Source: Cristatella mucedo (lineage: Eukaryota > Bryozoa > Phylactolaemata > Cristatellidae). From it: DNA of 64,000 nucleotides. The translations under genes were made by a program, and so were the position numbers. The DNA is taken from NCBI GenBank assembly GCA_009760855.2, contig WPIO01000252.1:1-64000 (forward strand). The letters are read 5' to 3'. Positions 21,265-32,949 of the stretch are shown piece after piece; positions within the stretch are counted from its first letter, which is position 1, and each line of letters starts with the position of its first letter. The notes under the pieces are model-generated. The model made no database searches. It was not told where the DNA came from and was given only the letters and a program-made list of their open reading frames with translations.

Positions 21265-21300
21265 GTTCTCCTGGGGTGCTGTACGAATGAATTGTATATT
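21136..21300 (+). mobile_element. SINE-1 copy with a (GA)n-expanded hairpin arm
   Basis: GGCTTGGTCCGGCGGTTAAGG head and GAAGCGCCTGAAC tail start, then 15 GA units (21231-21260) in place of the usual AGAGA arm, then TTTAGTTCTCCTGGGGTGCT and an AATTGTATATTTATT tail. Confidence 0.75.
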
Positions 21301-21489
21301 TATTATATTTTATACGCTGCAAATGCGCTGTAGTTCCTCACTTTCGTAATGCTCCCCTGTAAGACGCCACTTTGGTCGCTCGAAGAGCCTCGGACGAGTC
21401 GATGGGCGATCCCGTGACGCTTTGCCATCAGACGGCAATTGGCTCAGCTGGCTAAATAATCAAGCCGTTGATTCTAGCTTGGACTATAA

Positions 21490-21640
21490 TTATAATTATA
21501 GTTCATTCATATAGCGCCCCAAGAGAACTTAATCTCTATTCAGGCGCTTCACACATGCCTCGGGGCTCGAGCCCACGACCTCAGCCAGACCTTGGCCGGG
21601 GCGAGCACCTTAATCGCTAGACCAAACCAGCTCGACTAGA
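21490..21640 (-). mobile_element. SINE-1 copy
   Basis: Full minus-strand copy with intact hairpin: AGCGCCCC AAGAGAACTT...CTCTATTCAGGCGCTTC as read on the plus strand. The box B region GGCTCGAGCCC is preserved. Confidence 0.8.
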
Positions 21641-23254
21641 CGCGGTTTTGGGCAGCGTCCTGCGACGCAACTCTTAAGCCACTCGTAGACGCAGGCACAG
21701 TCTGTGTTTCGCAGGTTGATCGGATTGACATTCGTTGTTCCTAATCGTAGTTGTTCGCGATGGCTGGCAAAGTCAAAACAGGCTAATCATAAGCCAATTG
21801 TGGAGAAAGGTTTTGACATATCCTGACATACCCTCGTCATTTTTATTCTTGCAGCGTGCTGTGGATAAGCAATGGAGTTCTTGGGATATTGTGCGCTCGG
21901 GGACGCATGGCACAGATGGCTTTCCCTTTTCACGTCGCACCTTGCGTATAATCCAGATGTAACACAGTTGTCCCTAAGGTGTTGCGCCCTAGACTTTGAG
22001 TCGTAAGAGCGGCTGTGTTCGATGGCTTATGCAGATGCATTGGCTGTCGCTTGTCACGCTGCGCGACTGTTGATTGCAGTCCTCTTGTCACATGAACGTG
22101 GACTTGCTGTCTTTAGGTACGAGTGCTCTTTATTGCCGTCATTTTTCGACGCATCGTCGTGCTGAGCTGAGCTGAGACCTGCAACCAGTCGCCAGCCGTG
22201 GTCCTTGGCTGAGGGCTTCACGGGTGAAGTCGTATGCTGAATGATGTCGTACGTAATACGTAATACGTCGGACGTCGGCTGTGACAAGGACCGTTTCACG
22301 GTAGCACTGCGTTTACGGTCTAATGCTGTCCGGACGTGACAGCTGACCGAGTCCGAGTGTAGAAATCTACCACTGTAAGTAACAAGCGATGCGCGTCCAT
22401 GAGTCAGTTCGTAAGCCGGCAGCAGTCGCTGACGTGACGTCTTCATTTGCCGTTGATGGTGTGAGAATTGCAGAATTGTAGTATTGTTGCGACGGTACAG
22501 CAATGACGAGTATCGAAAAACGAAAAGGTAATCTGATCATTTTCGCGCGTACCGGCAGCATGCACTCTCATACGCTCAATTGAGCATTACAATGTTAGAA
22601 CACCATCGCACAATTAACTCACGCGCGCTCTTCAAAGGGTGGCCATGGCTTCCCAGCAGCTTTTGCCGTGTGCACAACGTCTCGTCCTCTGCTTCCCTTT
22701 CTTCCTATCCCCCCCCCCGCGAGGTGACGACTGCTGCTTCCGGCGCGGTTGGCGTATTGGAAAACTGCAGAGCGAGCGAATGAAAGTCGTGCATTACTTG
22801 CCTTTCGTGAGAACTGGACGTGCGAAAATAGGATCTGCACGTCGCGATTTTTTTTCACGCAGGCACACTATCTAAATAGCACGGAATTCAAAGGTGGTCA
22901 GTACGTTCGTATGGTCTGTAGGAGCAGCTCAATGCTGACTCGCTACCCGGCGCTGACGAATAAATTGCATAAAGTTCGATTTACGTTCTTTTAAAAAAAA
23001 GTATTAATTGTAATTTTGAATAGGTTTTACAGTTTTTCTCCTATTCAGACTGGGCAAGACTAACTAACAACTCGAATTGTGGCGTCAGTGGCTCGGTCTT
23101 ATTAGCTAGATCCGCGGACACTCATACCCGCATTCCAAAAGAAAGGTTGATTTTTCCTGAATTTTGTAATGGTGGAAGCTAACTCTGCCAAAAATCAGCA
23201 GAGAAATGGCACGCAAAAAATACAGCAGGATGAAACTGGACAAGAAGCCTGGGC
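21641..23254. other. No gene recognised
   Basis: About 1.6 kb without a credible exon. There is a small tandem of ACGTAAT/ACGTCGG heptamers at about 22250-22275. Frames at 22054-22561 and 22580-22994 overlap on both strands and have no domain. Confidence 0.4.
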
Positions 23255-23442
23255 ACTTCATGGCTATTACAGCATTTGGTGGGTCTTTGCGATTCGTCCT
23301 TCGTGTGCCTGTACCTTTTATACAATGCCTGCTGCATGTAAATGTTATCACCATAGTGCTTTATATGCAACACGCATAAAGTGCTTAGAGAGAGATTTAG
23401 TTATCTGAGGGCGCTAAACAAATATGTGATTATTATTATTAT
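23255..23442 (+). mobile_element. LINE-A 3' end, diverged
   Basis: TTACAGCATTTGGTGGGTCTTTGCGATTCGTCC, then a worn 3' UTR and AAAGTGCTTAGAGAGAGATTTAGTTATCTGAGGGCGCT with an ATT tail. Confidence 0.65.
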
Positions 23443-23571
23443 CAAAGCCCAGTTAATTATTATATTAAATCCGCAATTATAAAAAGATAAAATATAGAAA
23501 GAGGCTGGTGGAAAGTAAAAACTCCACCAATTCGCAATCTAGGTCGTGGTATAACAATAATGATACAAATT

Positions 23572-23655
23572 TAATAAGACGATTGCATAGCGCCCTCTGA
23601 GACCTGAATCTCTTTCTAGGCATAATACATGTGCTGTACAGAAAACGTAATCACA
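23572..23655 (-). mobile_element. LINE-A 3' tail fragment
   Basis: ATAGCGCCCTCTGAGACCTGAATCTCTTTCTAGGCATAATACATGTGCTG as read on the plus strand, a diverged reverse tail. Confidence 0.55.
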
Positions 23656-23989
23656 TGATTAGTGCTAGTCGTATGAAGTCCTTCGACCGACAATGATCCA
23701 GGCTCACCAGCTAGGCTGGAGTTACCACTAGGTCAGCAGACGTTCAGGCTCGCATTTTAATGCAACACTAAAGTTTCCCTTGGTTTTTCATGGGCATGAT
23801 TCACCTGCATGTTCAGGTGAGTTATGGCATATGAATGTATGCTAATGCGTGTATGAATGCTGAAACTTAGGCGTGCTAAATCAGCCAGGTTATGACGGTT
23901 TATTGTTATTTTATAAGTGACCGAGTAATAATATGTAGGGGCTATTTATATTATGTGGCTTTGAATTTGTAATAAACGTACGATACAAT
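23656..23989. other. No gene recognised
   Basis: A/T-rich sequence with no supportable feature. Confidence 0.4.
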
Positions 23990-24165
23990 GAATGCTAGCT
24001 GATTTAACAAGCCTCTTTGTATAGCGGCCGAAAAACCTTTACGGCTATCACCACTGCTTGCAGCAACGATGAGGGATCGCCCATCTCAGGATTCGAACGC
24101 ACGATCTCACGACCGAGGTAATGAAAAGCAACCGCCTTACCTATTGTGCCATCGCGGCTCATCCA
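23990..24165 (-). mobile_element. SINE-2 copy
   Basis: As read on the plus strand: GCTAGCTGATTTAACAAGCCTCTTTGTATAGCGGCCG, GCTATCACCACTGCTTGCAG, GGATTCGAACGC (box B) and ACCTATTGTGCCATCGCGGCTCA. This is nearly the full length. Confidence 0.75.
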
Positions 24166-24948
24166 CGTGATTACCTGTGCCGAATCTTTTACTTTGGAAA
24201 GCGGTGAGAGCTGGACCATGGCAAATAGTTCGACTTGTTCCGAAAGCAATGGTGATATATCAAAAGCTCTCGCACTACTTTCCTCTGCATACGTGCGAAC
24301 ATTGCCGAGGCTTCCATTTTATGTCTCAATTACATTAAGCCGTTAGCATTGAACCGTGAGTTCAACCAATAACACTGGGTAGCACGACGTCTGTCCTAGG
24401 ACAGTGGATAATATATCCTGAATGCCAATGTCTTAGAAGAATGAAATATGGGGATCTTTACCAAAACCTTTTCTGGTGATCAGGACAATGATTAACTTGA
24501 AATTTTTCCATTAAACTGGCATAAAAAAAACTGACCAAGTTGCATCTCATGGTTCACATTTTGTCAGAAAGAATGAGAAATGAATAAAAATAACCGCCGC
24601 GTCTTTATCCCGAAGTCAGAAAAGATTTGCAGCTCATAATAGGTGGAGAAGGAGTACATTTCCTAGATTTGCGGCTAAACTGCAGTTTGCCTTCTCGAAG
24701 CAGCCACCTCCATAAACATGGCCCCCTAATAATGTTTTTGGTATACCATTCTTGATAAAGGTGTTTGAAATACAGTATATCCTAGTGAAAGCACTCGCCT
24801 TGCTCCTCTCAGTAAGCTTCTATGGTCTCCAGGAGTTTTTTAAGATGAGTATAAAGAATGTGAACTATGAGGAACATCATGCATCGAATTTTATGCTTCC
24901 AATTTGTTGATGACAGCCTGAAACCGCTGCTCTCAGTTTTAAGTCACG
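24166..24948. other. No gene recognised
   Basis: A/T-rich DNA with no credible exon or known repeat. Confidence 0.4.
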
Positions 24949-25044
24949 TGATTGTTCAAAATTGATTGTGATTATCCAGAAGTTCATTGTGATTGTCCGT
25001 AAACTGATCGTGATTGTCCGGAAATTGATTGTGATTGTCCGAAA
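24949..25044. repeat. Minisatellite, about 22-bp unit
   Basis: Four to five tandem copies of TTGATTGTGATTGTCCGGAAA with small changes (TTATCCAGAAG, TGTCCGTAAAC, TGTCCGAAAAG). It stands alone in the window. Confidence 0.85.
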
Positions 25045-25832
25045 AGCTAGGAACCACTGCAAGAAAACTGTGTTTCAAACCGTTTTCACAGATCTCTTCT
25101 TCCGCCTCTTGGCGAATTCGGCATGCTAAACGATCATCTTTCCACGGTCAGAAAGTTATATTGACCTTGACCTTTGCCCCCCCCCAGCTGTGGAAAGAAA
25201 TGCTGAAGGAGCTTGAAGTCTTCTTACTCATCATATACAGCCATTAAAACTGCATGCATGAAGTCTAACTGCGTATATGCAGTGAGGCCTCATGGGTACC
25301 TCCATGCCGAGGGTCTACCAGTCACTCTCACCTGAGGTCGCTCTTTTCGACAGAGAGCTGGGTCCGCTGTGGCTGGTCCCTTTTATGATTGCTCGCGTCG
25401 TTTAGCGGTTATTTCTTGTTCAAAAAAGCAAAAGACTTCGTGAAACTCCCTTAAAGTCTCGTCAGTAATATACGGTTTAGAAGTCTCCAATGGCATCCCT
25501 AGTTAGCTATAGTTGCCATGCACATTTCTCCTAGCTTATGGGCGACAGTCACTGACCTTGAAACTGCTGAAAGGTTTTATTCAGAACCTCCACGAATATA
25601 ACTATGGACCATAAACCACGATGTCTCGCTGAAAATCTATCTAGTGCCCTGGCTGTCTCTAAAACTGGTTGATTTAATTACCTTGGCCAATACAAATGTA
25701 CTGTTTATATCAGTGATACTACTAGACTACTAACGCTCAGTGGTGGCAGGAATACCAAAAAAGTCACCAAGCTTCTGCAGTTGGTCATGAATTTGGTCTC
25801 CAGGATGTCCTTTAAATCTATTAGCTGCAGTC
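25045..25832. other. No gene recognised
   Basis: No supportable feature. Confidence 0.4.
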
Positions 25833-25985
25833 AATAATAATAATAATAATAATAATGTACTTGATAAAGCGCCCTCAGAGAACTTAATCTCTTTCTAGGC
25901 GCTTTACATTTGCTGCAAAGGGAAATGCAATTAAATGGTAAGTAAAATCATGCTTGAAAAACAAACAAGATGAATAACATGGTTA
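25833..25985 (-). mobile_element. LINE-A tail and 3' UTR fragment
   Basis: (AAT)n, then ACTTGATAAAGCGCCCTCAGAGAACTTAATCTCTTTCTAGGCGCTTTAC with perfect hairpin arms, then GCAAAGGGAAATGCAATTAAATGGTAAGT. It is cut at AACATGGTTAG. Confidence 0.75.
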
Positions 25986-26539
25986 GTCAAGTGATTCCTT
26001 TGCTAAGGGGCGCGACGCCTTGTAGTTTGTCGAGCGGATGATTAATTTTTCTATGATAGTTTCGCTTTTCTACTCCTAGCATAAATACTTGGCTGGTTTG
26101 AAGGTCATGAGCATTAGCCTTTAAAGGTCACTAATTTTTTAAATCTCGATACTATCTGATATGTATAGATTATGGTTTTTGGAATCGCCGACTGTCTTAT
26201 CCCCCCGAAACGTAATGGATGTTATGGTTATTGGTTGGGGCAGCTGACAGTGCAGAGATGTCATTGGTCAAAGAAGATACCTCAAGGCGAGTAAAAGAAT
26301 TAATCCTCGTGAGCGTAGAGCATTTTACGCGTGCACAATGTTACACTCCGACGCTAAGCATCGGAGACTCCATGCCTGTCCGTTATTAACTGTTTTTCTT
26401 GATTGACGAACCTGCGAATTCGTGGCGACGATTACGTGCATGATGAGTTACAAGACACGCTGTACCGAATGGGCAGCCTGTGTACCGGAAACTGATTGGG
26501 GACCGCCGGCCAGAGCGAGCGACGGTCAGGTTCGGTTCC
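25986..26539. other. No gene recognised
   Basis: Unassigned DNA before the satellite-like array. Confidence 0.4.
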
Positions 26540-27490
26540 CAAGAACAACTACAATACACTGCGATACGGCCGCCATATCTGCAATAGACGTCAGAAAACT
26601 GCGGTTTTGGCTCCAAACTATACAAAGTGATTTTAAGGGTTTACCCACCAAACTTCATGTATTTGCGATCACCCGTTCTCTGGCTATGGCCTAAAAATGC
26701 CCGAGCCAGCCAAGTCTTTTTACGCATTGGAACGGCGATGTAGTGCAATTTCCAAAAATGATTTGAAAAGCTGCCTTTTAAATTCCAAATTATAGAGAAC
26801 GGTACGCCAGGTTTACTCGGCAAATTTCATGCGATCTTCTTGCCCGCGCATTCTCATGCTACTGCCTCCTGTGACCTGGCCTAATAAGCAGCCCAAAACG
26901 TTCGAGTTGCTATGAAGCTGCCGTTCACATAATACGCTGGACGCAATTGCGAATTTGATTCCCAAAATCATTACGGACGAGAGTTTTCCTTGTTTACCCA
27001 CTAGATTTCACGGAATTGCACTTTTGCGTTTTCCTGCCGTAGCTTCAGTGAACGGGCCCAGATCGCAAACCTTCGAACTGCAATCGAGCTGATATTTCCA
27101 CGCTAAGTATTTTGAAAGTGAAGCTTAGATTGCACGTCATGGAAAAACGGTTCCAGACTTACCCAGCAAATGTCATGCGATTGCACTTTGGCGTTCTCAT
27201 GCTACGGCTTCCAGGACCGCTCAAACGGCAGCCCAAAACATTCGAACTGCACTAAAACTGCCACTTCCATAAAGAACTTTCCAAAAATGTGGGTTTGATT
27301 CTAAATTATAGGCGACAGGTATCCATGTTTACCCACCGAGATTTGACGTAATTCTATTTTTCGCGTTCTCATGCTGTGGCAGCCAGTGGCTCGATGCAGA
27401 AACCACTATGCTTGCCAGGTTTACCCATAAAATATGGCCGCTTGGACTTTCGCGTTCATGGGCCATGGCCTTCGATAGCCCGGCAAAAAT
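26540..27490. repeat. Diverged satellite array, unit about 165-181 bp
   Basis: The phrase (G)TTTACCCACNNAATTTCATGCGAT recurs at 26639, 26811, 26992, 27157 and 27327 (spacings 172, 181, 165, 170), then at 27419 after a deletion. Each unit also repeats GCGTTCTCATGCTACGGC, CAGCCCAAAACNTTCGAACTGC and TTTGATTCCAAATTATAG. The units are heavily diverged, so the array is old. It ends where a LINE-A begins and resumes beyond it. Confidence 0.75.
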
Positions 27491-27496
27491 TTCAGC

Positions 27497-28480
27497 AATA
27501 GTAATAATAATAGTCACACAATTAACAAAGCGCAATGAGAGAACTCAATCTATTTCTAAACGCTTTACATTTGCTGCAAAGGCAACACGATCGGCTCGTG
27601 GCGGTATGCTCAATAAAAAAAAGAATAACATGGTTAGGGGTGACATGCACAGGGTCAGCATTCAAGTATGGTTAGTGTTAGTGACAGCATGCAACAGTGT
27701 CAGCACGCATTAGCACATAAAGGACTAATCACATGGACCCACTGAGTGCTGTGATGAGTAGGTGCTTTTTAATTTCTTTTTAAAAGTAGTCAAGTCAGGG
27801 GGATGTCGTGATGCAAGTCGGGGGTGAGTTCCAGGCTTTGGGAGCATACGAACTAAAGGCACAGTTTCCAAAGAATTTTAAGCTTGTACGAGGTATAAGT
27901 AAATAGTTAGATTCCAAAAAGCAGGTGGTACGATGCTTAGCCTAGTGGGGCAGTAGATCCGATAGGTAGGCTGGAACCAAGGAACGAAGGGACCTAAACG
28001 TGAGTGATAAAACCTTGAACCTAAAAGTGAACGACAAAACCTTGAACCTAAAAGTGAGCGACAAAACCTTGAAGTCGATCCGTTGCTTGAATGGGATCCA
28101 GAGCTGGTCGGCAAGAAGTGATGTGATGTGGCAGCTGCGACGCTCACGACCGACAAGCCTAGCTGCAGAGTTTTGCACCAGCTGTATGTGCCTGATTGCA
28201 CGGGCGGTAGACAAGCTCACAGTGACTTACAGAAGTCAAGACAGGATGTCACAAATGCATGGGCCAACTTAGATGTTGTATTTCTGTCTAAACAAGCCGA
28301 ATTTTGGCAATGTAGTGTAGCTGAAAGTAGACAGATTTGATTGTGGAGCTGATATGGTCGTCTAACGAAAGGACACTATGGAACATTAAACGTCGATTTC
28401 GTGTAGATTCAACAGGAGATATGCTGGCAGAGCCGATTTTTTACGTTAGCCTTTCAATTTCAGAATCACACTTGGTTTGC
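27497..28480 (-). mobile_element. LINE-A, long copy inside the satellite array
   Basis: A minus-strand copy of about 1 kb: tail, 3' UTR, and ORF end with IQLVQNSAARLVGRERRSCH and KQRIDFKVLSLTFR. An in-frame 27-base segment coding FKVLSLTFR is present three times (about 27990-28075). It starts at the same internal point as the copies at 15476 and 58615. Confidence 0.8.
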
Positions 28481-28579
28481 CCATAACTAGTAAGTTGGTT
28501 TCACTATTCAAAATAAACAAGCTTAAAAAGGTGCCCTTTCCACAAAAAGCCTGACCAGGTTTTAACTTCAAATGATAAG

Positions 28580-28800
28580 AAACGAGGTTAGCTAACCGCT
28601 AAATGTCGTGCGATTGTGCTCGTTCTCATGCTACGACCTCCACTGGGGCTCGGGCCAGCTAGCCTCTCAGCATAATCCAACTTCGATACAGCTGTCATTT
28701 CAACGAAAAGCGTTGCCCAACTGCGTTTTGATTACACATTATAGCAACAAGTGTTGGGGGTTAACCAACTCAATTTCATGGCGTTGGGCAAGTGGTTTTG
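28580..28800. repeat. Satellite array, continuation
   Basis: Units at 28586 and 28758 (spacing 172) with CGCTAAATGTCGTGCGATTG, GTTCTCATGCTACGACCTCC and TTTTGATTACACATTATAGC belong to the same array as 26540-27490. Confidence 0.7.
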
Positions 28801-28915
28801 GTTTAGGAAGAGGTTTTAGCGTTCAACCGAACTTTTCATCGTTCTTCTTCCATTCTTCCATTCACCAACGTAATTCTCTCTCTCTCCTTTTTACGTTTTC
28901 ACCTTATATGTTTCA

Positions 28916-29624
<709 letters not shown>

Positions 29625-29630
29625 TTTATT
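29625..29630 (-). terminator. Poly(A) signal for KMO copy 2
   Basis: AATAAA on the minus strand, 268 bases past the stop of KMO copy 2. No equivalent hexamer was found in the 200 bases after copy 1. Confidence 0.4.
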
Positions 29631-29897
29631 ACTGCTATTCACTGCCCCTGCCTCATGCCGCGACTCTACAGCGTCGACACATGTCAGAGGCCAACAAGTG
29701 ATGTGACAAAAATGTGGGATGCAACTCAGCCAAGCGGGAGGCAAAGAGAGGGAGCGCTTCAGCACAAGCGAGGAAGACGTCTAGCTTCCGATACAGCGGT
29801 CGAATCAACTATTCCTTGCAGGCGCTGGCTGTCGACTGCCGAGGGAGCGACAGACGACTCTCTGCACTTGGTCCACGATCGCCCTCGTCATCGTTTG

Positions 29898-31442
29898 TCA
29901 TGGTGCCCGCCCGCGGCCGAGGAGATGCAAGAATGCTATGACCCGTTGGACCAGCTGCTCCCAAAGGTCGCCGAGAAACGTCCCTAAATGCCACAGCATG
30001 GCCACGGCTGCGACCATCGTCAGCGCTCCTCCGACGTTTAACGCCCTGCTGATCGTGCGGTCCTGCCACGCCCGATTCGCCACACACTGGTGGTAGCGCG
30101 TTCGTGTGAACGACACGCTCGTGTACAGCGGCAGCCAGGCGTCGGCCAGCAGCCAGTGCAGCACGTTGTCCACCTTCTTTCTCGCGACGAACGACCAGCT
30201 GTTGACGTGTGCTCGCATCTCGACGTAGTTGGCCATTGCCAGGTCGCACATGGCGTGTGCATCAATGCACCGCTGCTCGGAGAAGGCACTGAAGGCAGCT
30301 GCGAAGTCGGGGCTGCCGCCACTGCTGCTACTGCCGTGCATCGTCAGCAGCTCGTCTAGAATGAGGCAGTCCTCGAAGCCGGCGTTCATGCCCTGCCCGT
30401 AGAAGGGCACCATGGCGTGCGCAGCGTCGCCGAGCAGCACGGCACGTCCACCGTGGTGGAACGGTTCGCAGCGGACCGACACGAGTGGCAGCGCCCGGCT
30501 CAAGAGCAACGCTCTCACCAGGTTCTCTCCGATGATAGGCAGCGAGTCGGGAAAGTGGCGCCGGAAGAAGCGAGCCACGTCGTCGCCATTTCGTAGCTGG
30601 TCGAACATGTCGAACGGCATGATAAGCGTGCCGGTGAACGAGCGGTCGGCATTGGGCAGGCCGATCATCATGAACTCGTCTCGAGCCCAGATGTGCAGGT
30701 AGTTGGCCTCCATGGCGTACTCGCGCTCGCCACCGCTTTCGCTAACTTTGGCCGGCATCGGCACCTCCACATAGCCGTGCGAGATGTACTCCTGGCTGAA
30801 GTTGAGGCGCGTCTTGGCCTGCATCTCCTGGCGCACGAGCGAGTAAGCTCCGTCGCACGCGAAGATGGCGTCGACTCGGTACGCCAGCGGCCGTTCACCG
30901 TCGGCCGAGCCGTCCTGCTCGCCCTCGCTCGGTCGGCCGCCGCCGGCGAGGAAGTGCAGCTCGCCGGCGTCCAGGTCGACCTTGACCAGGCGATGCTCGA
31001 ACAGGACCGTGACGCCGGCGAGCGACTCGGCGGCAGTGAGCAGGATCTCGTTGAGCCGCCGCCGGTCGATGGACAGCAGGTACTGGTCGTCGCTAGTGCC
31101 GTAGCGGATGGGCCGCCGGCGTCCGTCCAGGTCGTGTATCATTCGCGAGTGCATGGGGATGGCCTCGGCGACGACGGCGCTCTCGAGCCCGACGGCGGCG
31201 AGCGCCGCTCGACCGCGGCACGACAGCGCCATGTTGATGCTGCGGCCCGGCACGTGCTCCATGCGGCGAATGTCGGGCCGACGCTCGAACAGCAGCACGC
31301 GCACGTCGCCGCGCCGCGCCAGGAAGCACGCCTGCAGGCAGCCGACCAGGCCGCCGCCCACCACGGCCACTGTGGCCAGTGGCTGGCCGCCGCCGCGGCT
31401 ATCGCCGGCCTTCAGCTGCTGCTGCTGCTTGTCGGGCTCCAT
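29898..31442 (-). CDS. KMO: Kynurenine 3-monooxygenase, copy 2
   Basis: Single-exon frame of 514 codons, a paralogue of copy 1 with the same reaction and architecture. GGGLVG is close to residue 30, the R/Y substrate region RMIHDLDGRRRPIRYG follows, and GDAAHAMVPFYGQGMNAGFE begins at residue 338. Two long blocks are identical to copy 1 at the DNA level (30040-30485 and about 30625-31377). A tract of about 145 bases between them (30486-30627) differs at about 16 positions and lacks one codon, changing for example NLVRALLLSRALP against ENLVRAFHSGRALP. The N-terminal 20 residues and the last 45 also differ; the C-terminal tail here is GDLWEQLVQRVIAFLHLLGR. ATG at 31442 is the only in-frame ATG before the FAD motif. 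No intron and no stop, so the gene is probably functional. Confidence 0.95.
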   Translation of the reverse strand: MEPDKQQQQLKAGDSRGGGQPLATVAVVGGGLVGCLQACFLARRGDVRVLLFERRPDIRRMEHVPGRSINMALSCRGRAALAAVGLESAVVAEAIPMHSRMIHDLDGRRRPIRYGTSDDQYLLSIDRRRLNEILLTAAESLAGVTVLFEHRLVKVDLDAGELHFLAGGGRPSEGEQDGSADGERPLAYRVDAIFACDGAYSLVRQEMQAKTRLNFSQEYISHGYVEVPMPAKVSESGGEREYAMEANYLHIWARDEFMMIGLPNADRSFTGTLIMPFDMFDQLRNGDDVARFFRRHFPDSLPIIGENLVRALLLSRALPLVSVRCEPFHHGGRAVLLGDAAHAMVPFYGQGMNAGFEDCLILDELLTMHGSSSSGGSPDFAAAFSAFSEQRCIDAHAMCDLAMANYVEMRAHVNSWSFVARKKVDNVLHWLLADAWLPLYTSVSFTRTRYHQCVANRAWQDRTISRALNVGGALTMVAAVAMLWHLGTFLGDLWEQLVQRVIAFLHLLGRGRAP

Positions 31443-31560
31443 CGTGCGAACTCGTCGTGCGTAGGGCAGGCCGAACGCTGCTGGAAATTGACGGGGCTAC
31501 GCCCGAGCCGAAAGCTTGCAAGCGCTCGCTGGTTCGCTCACGTCTGCTTCGTGAGCCTGC
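31443..31560 (-). promoter_or_regulatory. 5' flank of KMO copy 2, conserved with copy 1
   Basis: It aligns with 20225-20345, including the AAGCTTGCAAGCGCTCGCT stretch. The shared flank suggests a common promoter or 5' UTR. Similarity fades beyond about 120 bases. Confidence 0.5.
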
Positions 31561-32373
31561 CCACGAGGCACGCCGGCTCCGTCGTCAGCCAATTCGAGCG
31601 GTGGCGAGCAACGCTACCTTGCCGAGCGAAAGCCGAGTGGCCTGCGCTGGCGAGCCGCTGGCCCAACCGTGGCCTGCAGCGGCTGCGGTCGGGGGAGCTG
31701 GGGGATAGGGACAACGTCAGCTGCCGCACGCCGGACAACAAGTCGCGGGAGGCGGTATTGGCTGCAGATTCCTCTGCGAGCGCCCAGCGGATGCGACTGC
31801 GCTGTCGGCGATCGAGGCTGTCGAGCGGGGCTGGATTGTCGTGGTCCTTTCAGCTTTCGAAAGCCAGCTGCAGCGATACTGGTGCGGTTTTTTCGGAGGC
31901 GCTATCGCTACCATTACAAACCGGAGCATGTGCTGCATAAACTTCCGCCGGCTACAAATGCAGCGCTCGTAACGTCGTCAGTCATTGCCGACGGGTTGCA
32001 AATCCCCTTAGAAGCTTAAAGTACCTCGAAGCACCGCTAGCGAGCCGCAGAGGCTGCCTCGATAAGTGCAGGTCTCTGCTAATTACAAAAAAACCGCCGC
32101 GACGCAAGATGGCACTTGCGTCGCGTGGCAAGATGACCACTTCCCGTCGTTCGGCAAGATGGATAATTTCCGGCAAGCGGCAAGATGGCGCAATGTCTTG
32201 CGCGACGGAACTACTATGACTTATCAAAGCGAGTCCGCAGGCTGTGAACTGCTCGTGGTAACAAAACAGGGCAGTAGTAGCGTTCGTACCTTAATATAAT
32301 GAGTCCATTTCCTCGACGGAGAGCATTTTCTTCGACTGCTGCTGGGCGCTACATACGGAATCTAACCGTGTGC
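31561..32373. other. No gene recognised; GC-rich near KMO
   Basis: GC-rich to about 31830, then mixed. GGCAAGATGG/GCGACG-type short direct repeats occur at 32095-32190. No coding call. Confidence 0.35.
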
Positions 32374-32785
32374 CTATACTCGTACAAACCTCCAATCTTT
32401 TGGAGACCCTGCCTTTAGTTCATACTCACCCAAAGCCTGAAACTCACTCCCGACTTGAGTCGCGACATCCCCTGACTTGACCACATTTAAAAAGAAATTA
32501 AAAACGCACCTAATTATCTCAGCATTTAATCGGTCCTGTGATTCGTCCTTTACGTGCTTATGCGTGCTGACACTGTTACATGCTGCCACTAATAGCACTT
32601 GCATGTTGACTCTGTGCACACTGTCTCCCCTAACCGTGTTATTCTTGCTGTTTATCTAGCTTGCTACCACACGCCATTCGATCGTGTTTCCTATGCATTG
32701 CAGCAAATGTAAAGCGCCTAGACAGAGATTGAGTTCTCTGAAGGCGCTTTATCAAGTGTATTATGAGTTTTTTGTTGTTATTATA
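32374..32785 (+). mobile_element. LINE-A 3' end
   Basis: ORF end (CTCGTACAAACCTCCAATCTTTTGGAGACC), 3' UTR (ACATGCTGCCACTAATAGCACTTGCATG) and hairpin AAAGCGCCTAGACAGAGATTGAGTTCTCTGAAGGCGCTTT. Complete at the 3' side. Confidence 0.8.
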
Positions 32786-32949
32786 GGTCTAGAGTCAGAA
32801 TTAGCGTACAGCTCTATTCAAAGCCTAAAGTGCCACTGACAGACTCTCACACCACTTGTGGTTTTTATTCCGCCTGACAAATGATTATAGCATAGCCTTT
32901 AGGTACTAAAAATCCTAATCATTACAATTCAGGAACCGCAATAATATTT

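Noticed and set aside
26540-27490. CRISPR-like array
   Set aside because: Units of about 173 bp diverge throughout, with no short constant repeats separated by unique spacers, and the DNA is eukaryotic.
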